DNA of 64,000 nucleotides from Raphanus sativus (taxonomy: Eukaryota; Streptophyta; Magnoliopsida; Brassicales; Brassicaceae), in the NCBI RefSeq assembly GCF_000801105.2, contig NC_079517.1, forward strand, positions 4,154,001 to 4,218,000, written 5' to 3'. The notes beneath the pieces are model-generated. The model was not told where the DNA came from, made no database searches, and saw only the letters and a list, made by a program, of their open reading frames with translations. The translations under genes and the position numbers were made by a program. How positions within the stretch are numbered: position 1 is the first letter of the stretch; each line of letters opens with the position of its first letter. Positions 11,767-24,560 of this stretch are shown here, piece by piece.

Positions 11767-13627
11767 ATCAGGAGTTTTGGTTTTCAGTGCACCGGTTTAC
11801 TGGTTAATGTATTGTGTAGTAGTATAAGAACTGTTACATTGAACCTAAATATTGTTTGGTTTAATATAATTCTGGTTTTACTTCAAAGAAACTCAGAAAA
11901 CTAAAGTTTTTAAGTTCATTTTTTTAGTTCAAGTAAAATATAATTAAGCTTTAATGGCTAGCATTTTGAATTACTAAAAAACTACATCGGAATATACAAA
12001 TAAGTTTTCAAACTGGAGATATTTTGATGTAGTTTTTTCATGATTTTTAAATATCTAAAATAATAATTTATTAATATTTATAACATTTTTTGAAAAAAAT
12101 TGCGAGTTAATTTATTGAGAATCCTCTTAGGATTCGACCAGTTTGGTTTATTGGGAATTTTGTTACGAACTGGTTTCTGCATTAAAATTCCAAATGCGAT
12201 TGGTTTTGTCATATGATTGGGTTGGTTAACAACCCTGCCGCGTCTAGTATCCCAGAGACGTCAAAAGATATACCAAATCAAAATCAGTGGAGATTATTAG
12301 AGCTAGTGGAGTGGAGAGAACAAATCAGAACAAAATAATTTTGTTTATGCGAAGACTTCTCTTCAATCTTCTACATGTCCAATCTCAGTTGACATCAGGC
12401 ATAATTGTAAAAGACTACATTCTTTTAGACTACTCCATCATTCTACAAGATTCGAAGCCAAATAAAAGAGTTAAAATCAATACAAACAATAATAAGGGTT
12501 AAAATAAATATAAGAGTAAGAGATGAGGTTCACCTGTAACATCAATCCACTACGTCCCAATTGAAGAGAGTTGAGGCTTCCAGTAGAAACTAATATTATT
12601 CCGACCAATAATCCGAAGGAAGCATCAATCAGTGACTAACATGGGATTTAAGGACAAGGATTGTGAAAGTGACTCCACCATCTTAAAAGGATATATTATT
12701 ATTAAATCAAGAAAATGAACTGTTTGTGTAGAGAAAACACCAATGGGATCATGACTGCTGCATATCGTGTGTCAATGTGTGTGTGGTAACAGAAATGGAA
12801 AATGATAATTTTGGAACAACAAAAGGATAATATACATTTTCATACACGAACAGATGTTCCACTTCCTATGGAAGTAGGGGGTTCCATCTCACGTGGGCTC
12901 CTCCATGTTCATTGTTCAAAAATCTACATCCGAATGCATAATGCATTTTATTAACCTCTTTTCATTTTCCTCGTCAATGGTAATACATCTCTTTACCAAT
13001 TTAGTAACAACTTATTAGACGTCAGTTTGGTCACATTTAACTCTCTTATGTGTGTGTGTGTGTGGAGGCATGTAATGTTCCCTATTGCAGATAGTGCCGA
13101 TGTTCATTGTGTTTAGAGAGGCAGAAACGACTGAGGGAAGATACATGTGCTACACAGAGAAAATAGGAGATGTCTGCGTCTTTCCGTTTAGAAGCCATCC
13201 TTTCTCCAGTCAAGGCCAGCTCTTGCCCTTTGTCTCGAGCCCAACTCAATCTACTTCATGACCCTCAAGGACCCTCAAGGACTTTGGCGTGTACGACCTC
13301 GTCACCAGAACCAGCCATGAGTTTGAACTGCCCAGAGACGCACATGTACAAACCTCAAGCGTGGACTCCTTCATCTTCTTTCTAACTCTTTCGTGGTTAG
13401 ATATTTTGCTTATCATATGTAAAATCAAGACCTAACCAAGTTAAGTGTCCTTGTAAAGCCGGTTAAGTTAAATCTTCTTACCATTGTAAAAAATAAAAAC
13501 ATTGGTATCATAGAACCTGAACAAAAATGTCGGTTTCAGATACTAAGAAACTTTAACAAAGCTTTTATTTTATTTTGGGTGGGGGGGACAAACCGCCGAG
13601 ACAATTAGCCTGATGGTTTGGTCCAAC
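11767..13627. other. spacer between CIPK and argininosuccinate lyase genes
   Basis: The first few hundred bases are the CIPK 3' region. A (TG)n run lies at about 13050-13063. Around 13170-13390 the base composition is more gene-like and frames are open on both strands (71 codons on +, 60 on -), but I recognise no protein. It could be a decayed exon. The last 60 bp before 13628 belong to the lyase 3' untranslated region and include a run of seven G. Confidence 0.4.
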
Positions 13628-15609
13628 TCAGGTGCTAGTAATCTTTAGCTTGTTGACCCAGTATCCGAGTTGCTCAGCGACACAGTTCGATCCAGTTGAC
13701 CCGTAGGAACTGAACTTATTAACTGAATTTTCGACACCCAAAAACCCAAACACATCTTCTTCAAACACAGGGCTCAGCTTCTTCATCTCTTCAAGACTTA
13801 GGTTCTGGAGTTCACAGCCTCTTGAAACACAAACTCCAACTAGTTTCCCAACAACGTCGTGTGATGACCTAAAAGGCATCCCCTGTGAACCCAAAACAAA
13901 CAAAAAATGTATTTACCTTCTTAGGATCTAGCTACAAAGCAATGGAAGATAAGATTTCCACAAAAGAAATTACCTTCTTCACAAGGTAATCAGCAAGAGT
14001 AGTAGCATCAAGGTGTCCAGCAGGGAGACTTCTCTTAATCCTGTCTTCATTGAATGTGACATTCTGGGCAAATTCCGCAGAGACATCGATCATCCCCATT
14101 ATTGTCTTGGTGCTGTCGAACATGGGTTCTTTATCTTCCTGGAAATCACGGTTGTAAGCAAGAGGAAGTCCCTTGCACAGTGTTAGAACAGTGACCAGAT
14201 CACCTATGACTCGAGCAGACTTTCCTCTGACGAGCTCCATCGGGTCTGGATTCTTCTTCTGCGGCATTATACTGCTTCCCGTTGAGACGGAATCGCTTGG
14301 AGTCATGAAACCAAACTCCTCAGAGGCCCAGAGTACCCACTCTTCTCCAAGCCGTGATAGATGAATGGCTGTGTTGGAATTTGCATATAGAAACTCCAAC
14401 ACGAAATCTCGGTCTGAAACTGCGTCGATGCTGTAAAATTAAAGAGCACACAAGTGATTATGTAAGTACAGAGAGTTGCTGTAACTCATACAAGAACTAG
14501 GGAACACACCTGTTTCTCATCGGTTCGGTAAATCCAAGAGCAGTTGCGGTCATGAACCTATCAATAGGTAGACCAGTTCCAGCCAAAGCACAAGCTCCTA
14601 GGGGACAGAAATTTAGCCTCTCTCGACAGTCAATATAACGACCAGCATCACGCTCGAGCTGCCCCATACATGAACACAACATACATATAAGAACCTAGAA
14701 TGCTTATAGGCAAAGACTACCAATACATATAACAAGTACACATAGCAATCAGCAAATTACGGTCATAGATTGGTTCTAATATAAGAAACTAAAACTTGAG
14801 CAAAGGAGAGATTCCAAAACCTGCTCAACATAAGTTAAGAGTACATGTGGGAGCAATACAGGCTGAGCCCTCTGAAGATGAGTATAACCAGGGACAATCA
14901 AACCCTCGTTCTTCAAAGCGAGCTGAACAAGAGCTGTCTGAAGATGTTTGATTTTGACAACGATCGAGTCGATAGCATCACGACACCAAAGCCTGAAATC
15001 AGTAGCAACCTGGTCGTTTCTGCTCCGTGCTGTGTGAAGCTTCTTAGCAGGCTCACCAATTAGATCAGTTAAGGCTGCTTCGATGTTCATGTGCACATCC
15101 TCTCGATCAGTCCTCCACTCAAAGTTATCTCCTTCAATCTTAATCTCGATTTCATCAAGACCTCCCAAAATGCTATCTCTGTCGCCATCAGTTATAAGCC
15201 CCTGTAACAACAATAACCAAAGATTCTGACTTTATGAATCAAATCTAGAGATGAGGATGGAGCAAGTAGAGTAATGAAGTAAAATAAAAACCTGGTGAGC
15301 AAGCATTGTAGCATGCGCTTTGCTGCCCATGATGTCCTGCTTGTAGAGAACTTTGTCGAAGGAAATGGACTCAGTGAACTTCTCCACCTTCTCTGTAACA
15401 CTCTCTTCAAACCTTCCACCCCAGAGCTTCACCTCCTTGGAGACCGTGTCGTTCTCATCGTGGTTGCTCATTGAGCGCAAGGGAGGCAGACACCGTGACT
15501 TACTCCCCGGCGGTAGAAAAGAGACAGAGCGGTGTGTTGAGGAGGGAAGATATGAGCGTGACGGAGAGAAGAGGAGACTCTGTGAGAGAGAAAGATCAAG
15601 TGCTCCCAT
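13628..15609 (-). CDS. ASL: argininosuccinate lyase, plastid-type
   Basis: Five exons on the minus strand: 15292-15609, 14821-15201, 14510-14658, 13974-14430, 13628-13882. They total 519 residues, close to the Arabidopsis enzyme. It splits argininosuccinate to arginine and fumarate, the last step of arginine synthesis. The first roughly 50 residues are serine-rich with few acidic residues, fitting a plastid transit peptide. The conserved enzyme starts at KLWGGRFEE. Fumarase/aspartase-superfamily signatures are present: [23 protein letters not shown], and [20 protein letters not shown], the signature loop with the catalytic serine. The C-terminus ends in [10 protein letters not shown]. All splice sites are GT-AG and the phases join cleanly. 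Position matches At5g10920. The gene starts 250 bp downstream (in its own sense) of the end of the methyltransferase gene. Confidence 0.95.
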
Positions 15610-15859
15610 TGGTTGTTAGGTGGCTGTGGAGCACGACAAGGGTTTCAAGGTCTAAAATGTCTTCGGCGGCGACACCAGTCTGATACTTAGGTAGTGGTCG
15701 TATGGTTAAAGGAATAATGTATTTTAAAACCGGTATGGTTCGAAAATTTGGAACTAAACCGGATGGAAATATCTGTTTTGGTACATATCGGTTTAATCAT
15801 AACTGAAATGAATGAACTTAGCACTAAAGAGAGAAGGAAACATTTTATGGAACAATCAC

Positions 15860-17678
<1,819 letters not shown>

Positions 17679-17732
17679 ATCTCTTTTCTTCTCATGCCTC
17701 TTTCGCCATCGTGGGAAGATATACTTACTCAT

Positions 17733-18424
17733 CAGTTTACTCCAGAGAGACGGAGACTGCGTTTCTTATATTGGGCCTTTAAACATATGGGCCTATAAAT
17801 AGCGTAATCCTCTTGTTTTTCTTAAGCAGCGAAATGCGCGTCGTTTCTTTGCACTAGAACCGGCAGGAAGTTAACGCGAAATTAATTTTTCTCCATTTCT
17901 TCATCGAAATTAGACAGAGATGTAGAAAGTTAAATTATTCAAACAGCAACCTGACTCGAATCTATTATGGGATATTGTGTCACCGACATTGGTCAACAAA
18001 ACCATATCTTTTGGTCAACATTACTCAGATTGCTATTTATGGCTAAACAATTGGTCAATTATTCTCCCTGGATCTTCAAACAGACTCTTCACCCTAATTA
18101 ATTGTACTTTAAAGATTTGTTTGCTTCTTTTTTAACTAGTTCAAAGTAATTACACTATGTAGTATGTATGTATCAAGCACAAGAAACATAGTGAATTGAA
18201 CTTCTTCAATTATTAATAGATTTGATTTCGTTTCAAGCCAATTATTGTAGATTTTGTATTACTAAAAAATCGAAGAAAAAAAGATAAATAGCATTAAAAG
18301 AGTTTCCAAACTATTCGAAAATGAAAATTCCCCTCCAACGCATAGAAGTCGAAACAACACTTCTTGCTTCTCTCGTGATTCTCATTAATACATTCCTCTC
18401 TCCCTCTCTCTTTCTTCAATCCCG
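17733..18424. promoter_or_regulatory. divergent spacer between CMAL-like and POLAR-like genes, with a W-box cluster
   Basis: The two genes are transcribed away from each other, so this 0.7 kb should hold both promoters. Three GGTCAA strings (TTGACC W-box core on the minus strand) occur within 68 bp at 17991-17996, 18013-18018 and 18053-18058. WRKY factors bind such cores, but function here is inference. The leader of the POLAR-like gene is pyrimidine-rich (18385-18420). Confidence 0.5.
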
Positions 18425-19492
18425 ATGGACGGCGGTGGAAGAGTGAGAACAGGTTGCATCAGGATCAGGCATCTGTCTCCACGGAGAGTCATGGCTCGGT
18501 TGTTTTCCTCACCGAGCATGGTCAAAGGGAAGAAGAAGAAGGCTATGGTCGAAGGACGTGTAAGAGACTGTGACTCGACGAGGATCATAAACGACCCTCA
18601 TGATTCGCTCGATTCTGGTAAATACTCCAATCTATTTACTATCTGACTTGATTCCAGTGTCATAGAGGATCCATCGGGACAGAACAACGTTAAACTTGTG
18701 TCTTAATTTTAATTTATTTTTCTCTCTTTAGAACTGCGAAGAAGGGAGTTCTTGTTCGGCATTGGGATGAGTTGTTACTTGCTACATCTGATTGCTAACG
18801 GAAGAGAAGAGATTCACAAGATAGTCGAGCTACGTAACGATATAGAGAAGCTTCTCGAGTGTAAGAACGACGAGATGAGGCGTAAACAGCAAGAGTTTGT
18901 CGAGTTAAGGAACGATATAGACAAGTTATTGCAATATCACAATGATGATTTGAGGCGAAAACAACAAAGGTTTGTCTCTGGGAAGCAAGAGCAGTACTGT
19001 GAAACAACCACAAGTGACTTTGTGGGAACTTCTAGTGATTGCTATTACTCTCCACAGTTACTGGAGACATCTTTGTCTGTTGGAGGTGAAGGTTCTTTTA
19101 AGCCTTACGTGTTTAAGGGGAAGGGAGAAGATTTTGGAGGAGACATAATGGATCAGCTTGAAGCAGAACTCGAAGCTGAGTTTGAGCTTCTTCGGACTGG
19201 TCAAAACCAAGAGAAGAGTGATGATTCAAGAGGAATAAGGCCATTGGAGGAACAACAAGGAGTGTGTCCTTATGAGCTAGAGAGAAGGCTTCATGAGCTC
19301 ATGGAGACAAGACAAGAAGAGAAGATAAACGAGCTAGAGTGTGCGCTGGAAGATGCTAAGAAAAGGCTTCATGTCAAGGAGGCTGAAGCTTCTTGGTGGA
19401 AAGACACTGCTTGCATTGTCTCTGAACATATTCCTCAGCCTTCTAAAATCAAACCCAACTCTCAAACTCGTCAGTACCCTCTCTCTAGGTAA
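18425..19492 (+). CDS. POLAR-like coiled-coil protein
   Basis: Two exons (18425-18617 and 18732-19492) encode 317 residues. A basic N-terminus is followed by a short hydrophobic stretch (FGIGMSCYLLHLIA). Next come repeated heptad-like segments (VELRNDIEKLLE, VELRNDIDKLLQ), the acidic DQLEAELEAEFELL, and the C-terminal ELERRLHELMETRQEEKINELE and SWWKDTA motifs. These last motifs are what I recall from POLAR, a polarity protein of stomatal-lineage asymmetric division, and from its paralogues. The Arabidopsis neighbour at this position (At5g10890) is annotated as myosin-heavy-chain related and I believe it is POLAR-LIKE1. Family assignment rests on memory of these motifs. A generic coiled-coil protein is the alternative. 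No catalytic domain is visible. Confidence 0.7.
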
Positions 19493-20257
19493 TAAATTTG
19501 GTGTTCCAAGTTTTATCAGAAAACAAAAGTGTTGTAATGTTGTGGAGATGCCAACATGTTAATTAATGGATTTGCTTCTTCTTCTTTTTTTATCAATTTG
19601 CTGTGGAGAAAAAGAAATGTCAATCTTTTGCAATGCCCTTCCTGGAATGAAAATTTTGTAAATAATTTTACGTTTCACATTCCTAAAGTCATTAATCTTC
19701 CAAAATAATTTTCTGAATTCTATATTTACCTGTTTAGATATTTTACCAAAAAGCAAACAAAATTATTCACTTGCATGCATACAAAACAGGCTCTATCAAA
19801 GTGGGCCTGATAGATTAAGAGTTTGGAAGTGGGCCTAACGATAGAGCAAGAGTATGCCAGAATAATTGATTGCACAGTCATCATTAAATTTTTTTTCAGA
19901 AATATATTTTTAAGGATAAAAAAAAGAGATAGTCGTCAGTTCAATGTATCACTCACTATCGAAAAAGGTTATATATTATTATCCTATCCATAAGAAACGC
20001 CCTTGAAACACTCCACTCAACTCTCGTCACCTGTCTCTTACCTCTACTCTAGGGCTCTCAACCTTTCCCTCTCTGATCCGTTTCCTTCTCCAAGCTCAGG
20101 TCTGAACCTCTCTCATCTTATAGCTTTCTTTGATTTTTTTTCGATCTAGCTTCTTTAGATTCGTCTCGTAGCTGTTAGGTTTGATCTATCCTTTTTAGAT
20201 CTGCTCCTAAAAAAAGAATAGCTGATTTGATTTTGAATCGGATATAGGTGAAACAAG
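19493..20257. promoter_or_regulatory. spacer and leader of the CBSX3 gene
   Basis: Includes the POLAR-like 3' end and AT-rich DNA. The CBSX3 upstream region has GGGCCT strings (19803, 19832) and a pyrimidine-rich leader from about 20010. The genes expected here from Arabidopsis order (chorismate mutase 2 and one more) are absent. The stretch 20100-20250 may be a leader intron, but I cannot fix its borders. Confidence 0.4.
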
Positions 20258-21239
20258 ATGCAAGCTGTGATTCGTTCGTTCGTGTCCGGTGGAAATGTTG
20301 TCAGATCGTCTCTGCTGCAGCATCTCCGTGTGATCAACCCTGCGATTCAGCCTTCTGTGTTGTTGTCTTCACGCTCTGAGTCCACTCAGCCTGCTCGTAT
20401 GGAGGAGCATGGATTCGAGAGCACGACCATTTCCGATGTTATGAACGCTAAAGGCAAAAGCGCTGATGGATCTTGGCTTTGGTGTACCACTGATGACACT
20501 GTTTACGACGCCGTTAAATCCGTATGTAAATCGATATCTCTCTGTTTGCCTTTTGGTTTTTTTCATATCTCTTTGGGTGTGGTTAGATGTGTCTTTTGGT
20601 TTCGTTAGATGACGCAACACAATGTTGGTGCCTTGGTGGTTGTGAAACCTGGTGAGCAACAATCTCTTGCTGGTATCATTACAGAGAGAGGTAAGAAAAT
20701 TTTTTTTAACTGCTTAACGAAAGTTTTTTTGTTCTGTGTGTTGCTACATCTCCATCTGTTTTGACTTTTGCGATATCTGTTAGATTATCTGCGAAAGATC
20801 ATTGTGCAAGGTAGATCATCCAAATCAACAAAAGTAGGAGACATTATGACTGAAGAGGTATGAAACATTATAAGATTTAATTGCTGGGGGTTGAGCTGAA
20901 TGGATCTGTGAATTGGTAAATTGCAGAATAAGCTTATCACCGTGACACCAGAGACCAAGGTGTTGGTCGCTATGCAGCTGATGACAGGTAAAAGACATAC
21001 TGACTTTCAGTTAAAGATTCAGAGTTTTTGGGGTTTAAATTTACTTTATGCAAGTAAAAAAAAAAGTTAATCGGTTTGTTGTGTGTGTGTGTACAGATAA
21101 CAGGATCAGGCACATTCCGGTGATCAAAGACAAGGGTATGATAGGAATGGTGTCCATAGGAGATGTGGTCCGTGCAGTGGTGACTGAGCATCGTGAGGAG
21201 CTTAACCGCCTAAATGCCTTTATTCAGGGAGGTTACTAG
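20258..21239 (+). CDS. CBSX3: CBS-domain-pair protein, mitochondrial CBSX3-like
   Basis: Five exons (20258-20521, 20609-20690, 20784-20857, 20927-20987, 21097-21239) give 207 residues. An arginine- and serine-rich N-terminus of about 45 residues fits mitochondrial import. Two CBS motifs follow: TVYDAVKSMTQHNVGALVVV with GIITERDYLRKI, and TKVLVAMQLMTDNRIRHIPV with GMVSIGDVVRAVV. CBS pairs bind adenosyl nucleotides. In Arabidopsis CBSX3 regulates mitochondrial thioredoxin-o and reactive-oxygen levels. All introns are GT-AG. Position matches At5g10860. The gene looks intact. Confidence 0.93.
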
Positions 21240-21537
21240 ACGCTAGCTACCCTTTGCTGTGTGGTGGTTGTTGATGAATCTCGAAAGCTTTTAAGATGTA
21301 TGTATATATATGGAGATCTTGGTTGTTTGTCTCATGTTTGTTTGTTGTTTTTAAATCTGCTTTTTCAATTGGTTAACTTGTCAAGACTAAGCTCTTGTGC
21401 TTTCCCTTTTTTTTTATGCTGCTACTTCTGCAAGATAATAAAACCAAAGACTCCCCCACCTCTTTATGGAATATTATCATGTTTGTTTTCGCTACAATCC
21501 ATCATATTGAGCTGAGAAAGATAAACATTTACAAATT

Positions 21538-21968
21538 TACATGAACCCCATTTTCTCAATCCTCATTGGAGGAATCCTACCTTTTGGTGCAGTTTTCTTC
21601 GAGCTCTTCTTCTTCATCCTCACATCCATCTGGCTCAACCAGTTCTACTACATCTTCGGGTTCCTCTTCCTCGTCTTTGTAATTCTCATCACCGTAGTAC
21701 TCTGCTACTTCCAGCTCTGCAGTGAGGACTACCTGTGGTGGTTGAGATCGTAACTAAAATCAGGATCATCAGCTCTGTATCTCTTCCTCTACGCAGCGTT
21801 CTACTTCTTCACAAAGTTTCATATCACAAAACTGGTGTCGGCGATGCTTTACTTTGGACGTACATGCTCATCGCCTCACATGCATTCTTCGTGTTCACGG
21901 GAACAATTGGGTTCTATGCTTGTCTGTGGTTCACAAGGCTCATCTATTCCTCGGTTAAGATCGATTAG
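21538..21968 (+). pseudogene. nonaspanin (TM9/TMN family) pseudogene fragment
   Basis: Only the last part of a transmembrane nine family protein remains. The first frame reads [23 protein letters not shown] then [12 protein letters not shown] and [16 protein letters not shown], then stops. The sequence goes on in other frames with the family C-terminus (SHAFFVFTGTIGFYACLW and FTRLIYSSVKID), ending with TAG at 21968. The usual VTCAE segment before the last helices is missing. At least one frameshift and a stop break it, and everything upstream is gone. Intact members are Golgi proteins of about 640 residues. Position fits At5g10840. Confidence 0.88.
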
Positions 21969-22571
21969 AGGATGATGATGATAGTGGAACAGAGAAGGAA
22001 ACGTTTCTTTTTATAAAAATGGTTTTGTTGGTCTATTCTTGTTGCAGGACAAAAGGAGTTTTATTATATGTGAACGATATAATATTTGTATTTTGTTTGA
22101 TTTTTCTAATAACACACTTCTTGAGAATCTTTCCATGTCATTTGTTGCGAGAATATGTGATTCATTCGTCCCACATTATGATCATCTGGATGAGGATGAT
22201 GTTAATCTTTAGCTTCTGTAATGGTGGGAACTTAAAAACGGATTTGTAGCTGTGTGGAGTAGAGAACTAACTACATGTCGTTTCTCATATTTAGAAGAGA
22301 ATATGTGTCGTTTGGATTTACTGAGGACACACCGTGCTACTTATTAGAAACAGATTGTCGTTTTTTCATATCATAAATGGAATACACACTGTTTTATCTC
22401 ACTAACAGATGTCACGTGTTAAGAGACAGAAACTCTGTATCATTTTACGATTTTGCCCCCTCAGTATTTGCATATATAATTTCCTCGCTTCAGCAGTGAG
22501 TGAAGACGTTCGTCTTCGTCTTCGTCTTCGTCTTCAATTGAGCTATCGGGAAGTCAAAATAGCAGTCGAGG
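21969..22571 (+). promoter_or_regulatory. upstream and leader region of the ERH gene
   Basis: Pseudogene 3' remnant followed by AT-rich promoter DNA. A (TTCGTC)n run of four to five units lies in the leader at about 22508-22535. A similar GTCTTC run precedes the S29 gene. Confidence 0.45.
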
Positions 22572-23622
22572 ATGGTAATCGATTTCTTCTCTAATGTTCC
22601 TTTCACGTAGTTTAATTGATTCCTTAGTCAATAGCGTATAAATCTTAGCGGGAGATCAAAAATTCGATTTCGTTTATCAAGAGGAACTAGGGTTTTCGAA
22701 TTGATTTGATTCGCTTAGTTCTTATGCTCAGCTTTACTCTTCTGATGCGTAGGCAAATAATAATCAGAACGGAAGGCACACAATCATCCTGTTGCAAAAC
22801 TCACACAGCAGAGCTACGAGGACGTTTATGGACTATGATTCTATAGGCCAAGCTATGGATGGTAAAAACTTTTTTAATTCGAATAAACTAGCTCTTATGA
22901 TGATTGTGAGGCTTTTCTTTTCTTTATGCTAATAGCAGCAAGAGGGATAGTTTGTATAGTTCTGTCAGTTGTTAGGATGATCAGATTGTTTTTACTTGTC
23001 CTATTTTTAATGCTTTCCTTATATATAATTTGACATTTGAACAGGTATCTGCGGCTTATACGAAAGGAAGTTGAAGGAAATTAACCCATCCCTCAGGAAT
23101 CTTACTTATGACATTGCTGATCTTTACAATTTTATTGATGGTCTTACTGACCTGAGCGCTTTGGTGTAAGTCCCTCCCTCTCTCTCTTGGATGCTTATGT
23201 TCATTTTCTCCCTCGCTCATCAGTATACTGAGTGGTCCATGTCTCCTATCTATCTTCCACCAAATGCTATGCAATACCACCTGTTCACTGTGCATATATA
23301 TCTTGTAGTAAACTCCGTTTTGTTTGCTGAAGAGTTGACAACTTCTTCTGGAATCCAATATCATTAAGATTCCCATGATCTATAACTAAACCAACAGTGC
23401 TTTGATACTAAAAATTTCGTTTCTACCTTTGTTGGTTGTTATATTAGTTGAGAATCATAAGTATTTGGTAGTTATATGTTGCAATGATTCTAACGAATCC
23501 ACACTGGTTTCTTATGCAGCTATGAACATTCCATGAATGCGTATTTGCCATATGATAGGCAGTGGATTAAGCAGAAGGCGTTTCACCATCTCAAGAAACT
23601 TGCCAGTGGTGGTGGCAGATGA
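22572..23622 (+). CDS. ERH: enhancer of rudimentary homologue
   Basis: Four exons: 22572-22574, 22753-22861, 23045-23165, 23520-23622, encoding 111 residues (animal ERH has about 104). The first coding exon is the ATG alone. The intron donor GT follows at once, and exon 2 resumes with ANNNQNGRHTIILLQ. Conserved family segments are FMDYDSIGQAMDGICGLYE, LTYDIADLYNFIDGL, YLPYDRQWIKQ and a glycine-rich tail ending GGGR. ERH is a small nuclear dimer that works with RNA-processing and RNA-degradation factors in animals and yeast. Plant function is poorly known. The arrangement of a start codon split off by an intron is supported by the fit of residue 2 onward to the family. Position matches At5g10810. 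Confidence 0.92.
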
Positions 23623-23945
23623 ATAAGAGAGAAGAACCATCATTTGAAGAACATATTATACCTGAAGAGAGGTCACTCAAAACATTATCTTCACCCTTTA
23701 TATGATATTTTCCTAATGTAACAAATATTTATATGCATTCAATTAGTGTGGTATTGTGGCCCTTGGCTGTGTTTATAACCTTGAACAATAATACTTATGG
23801 AAAAAAAAATCATTAAAACTTGACTTTCAAATGCTTTATTTTGCATAAACCTTCAATCAATAAAAAATATAACAAGGTAAAAATTGCTTCAAAATCTTTG
23901 TCATAAAAAAATAAGTCAGTCAGCAATCAAGCAAACGGAAATGCA
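23623..23945. other. 3' region between ERH and the UBP22-like remnant
   Basis: AT-rich ERH 3' untranslated region and spacer. The genes point toward each other. I see nothing else in it. Confidence 0.45.
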
Positions 23946-24560
23946 TCAGCCAAGGAGATAACTTGATAACTCAACTCCTTGTGCATAGAACAACATATAG
24001 CATTCACACCCTCTCACCACCACTTCTTCAACTTCATTGATCCATGCGCCATCACATCTATACCACAATCCTTTAAGCCTTAGACCTGATGACGCCAACA
24101 TCCCCAAGTGAGTTACCACTGCAAGTATCTCAAACTCTGCCGATGACGACGGTGGTGATGAACCATCATACTCACATCCTCCAATCAAAGGCAATTACTC
24201 TGTTCCCAAACCGTTTTCCAATGATGGAGGAAGAGAGGTAAGGAGACATGTTTAAACGGAACGAATACTGCAAGTAGCTTTCGATATCTAACAATGTGAC
24301 ACTGAACCAAAGAAAACAGAACCTGTAAAGCAAATGAGCTGGGCTGTAAGGAATCCATCCTATCACTGGAAAACATTGCAGGGAAGATAACATCAAGATC
24401 ACAAGGCAAACACTACAAACCCCATTAATCCATGCTGATCACTCAACCCAAAGCTCCTCAAAGGAGGAGCATGAACAAGTGCTTGCAATACAGCATTCAT
24501 AATTAAGTACGTCCCAGTTGTTCAAACCTCTTAACCCCAGAGGAAATGACCACTTCTCCC
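23946..24560 (-). pseudogene. UBP22-like ubiquitin-specific protease pseudogene
   Basis: Minus-strand fragments in several frames match a USP-class deubiquitinase in the correct order. From 24540 down they are: LGLRGLNN followed by a broken cysteine box, MNAVLQALVHAPPL, CDLDVIFPAMFSSDR, PYSPAHLLY, then a large gap, SYLQYSFRLNMSPYLSSSIIGKRFGNR, LRLKGLWYRCDGAWINEVEE and CECYMLFYAQ. The catalytic cysteine box (normally NLGNTCFMN) is altered so that the Cys codon is lost. The histidine-box region (normally SGHYVTY) is also damaged. Intact homologues have about 550 residues and many exons. Here about 600 bp and no introns or junctions are preserved cleanly. Position fits At5g10790. Confidence 0.88.

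Noticed and set aside
13170..13428. Small gene between CIPK and ASL
   Set aside because: Frames are open on both strands but neither has a recognisable motif, splice support or known homologue; left as unexplained spacer.
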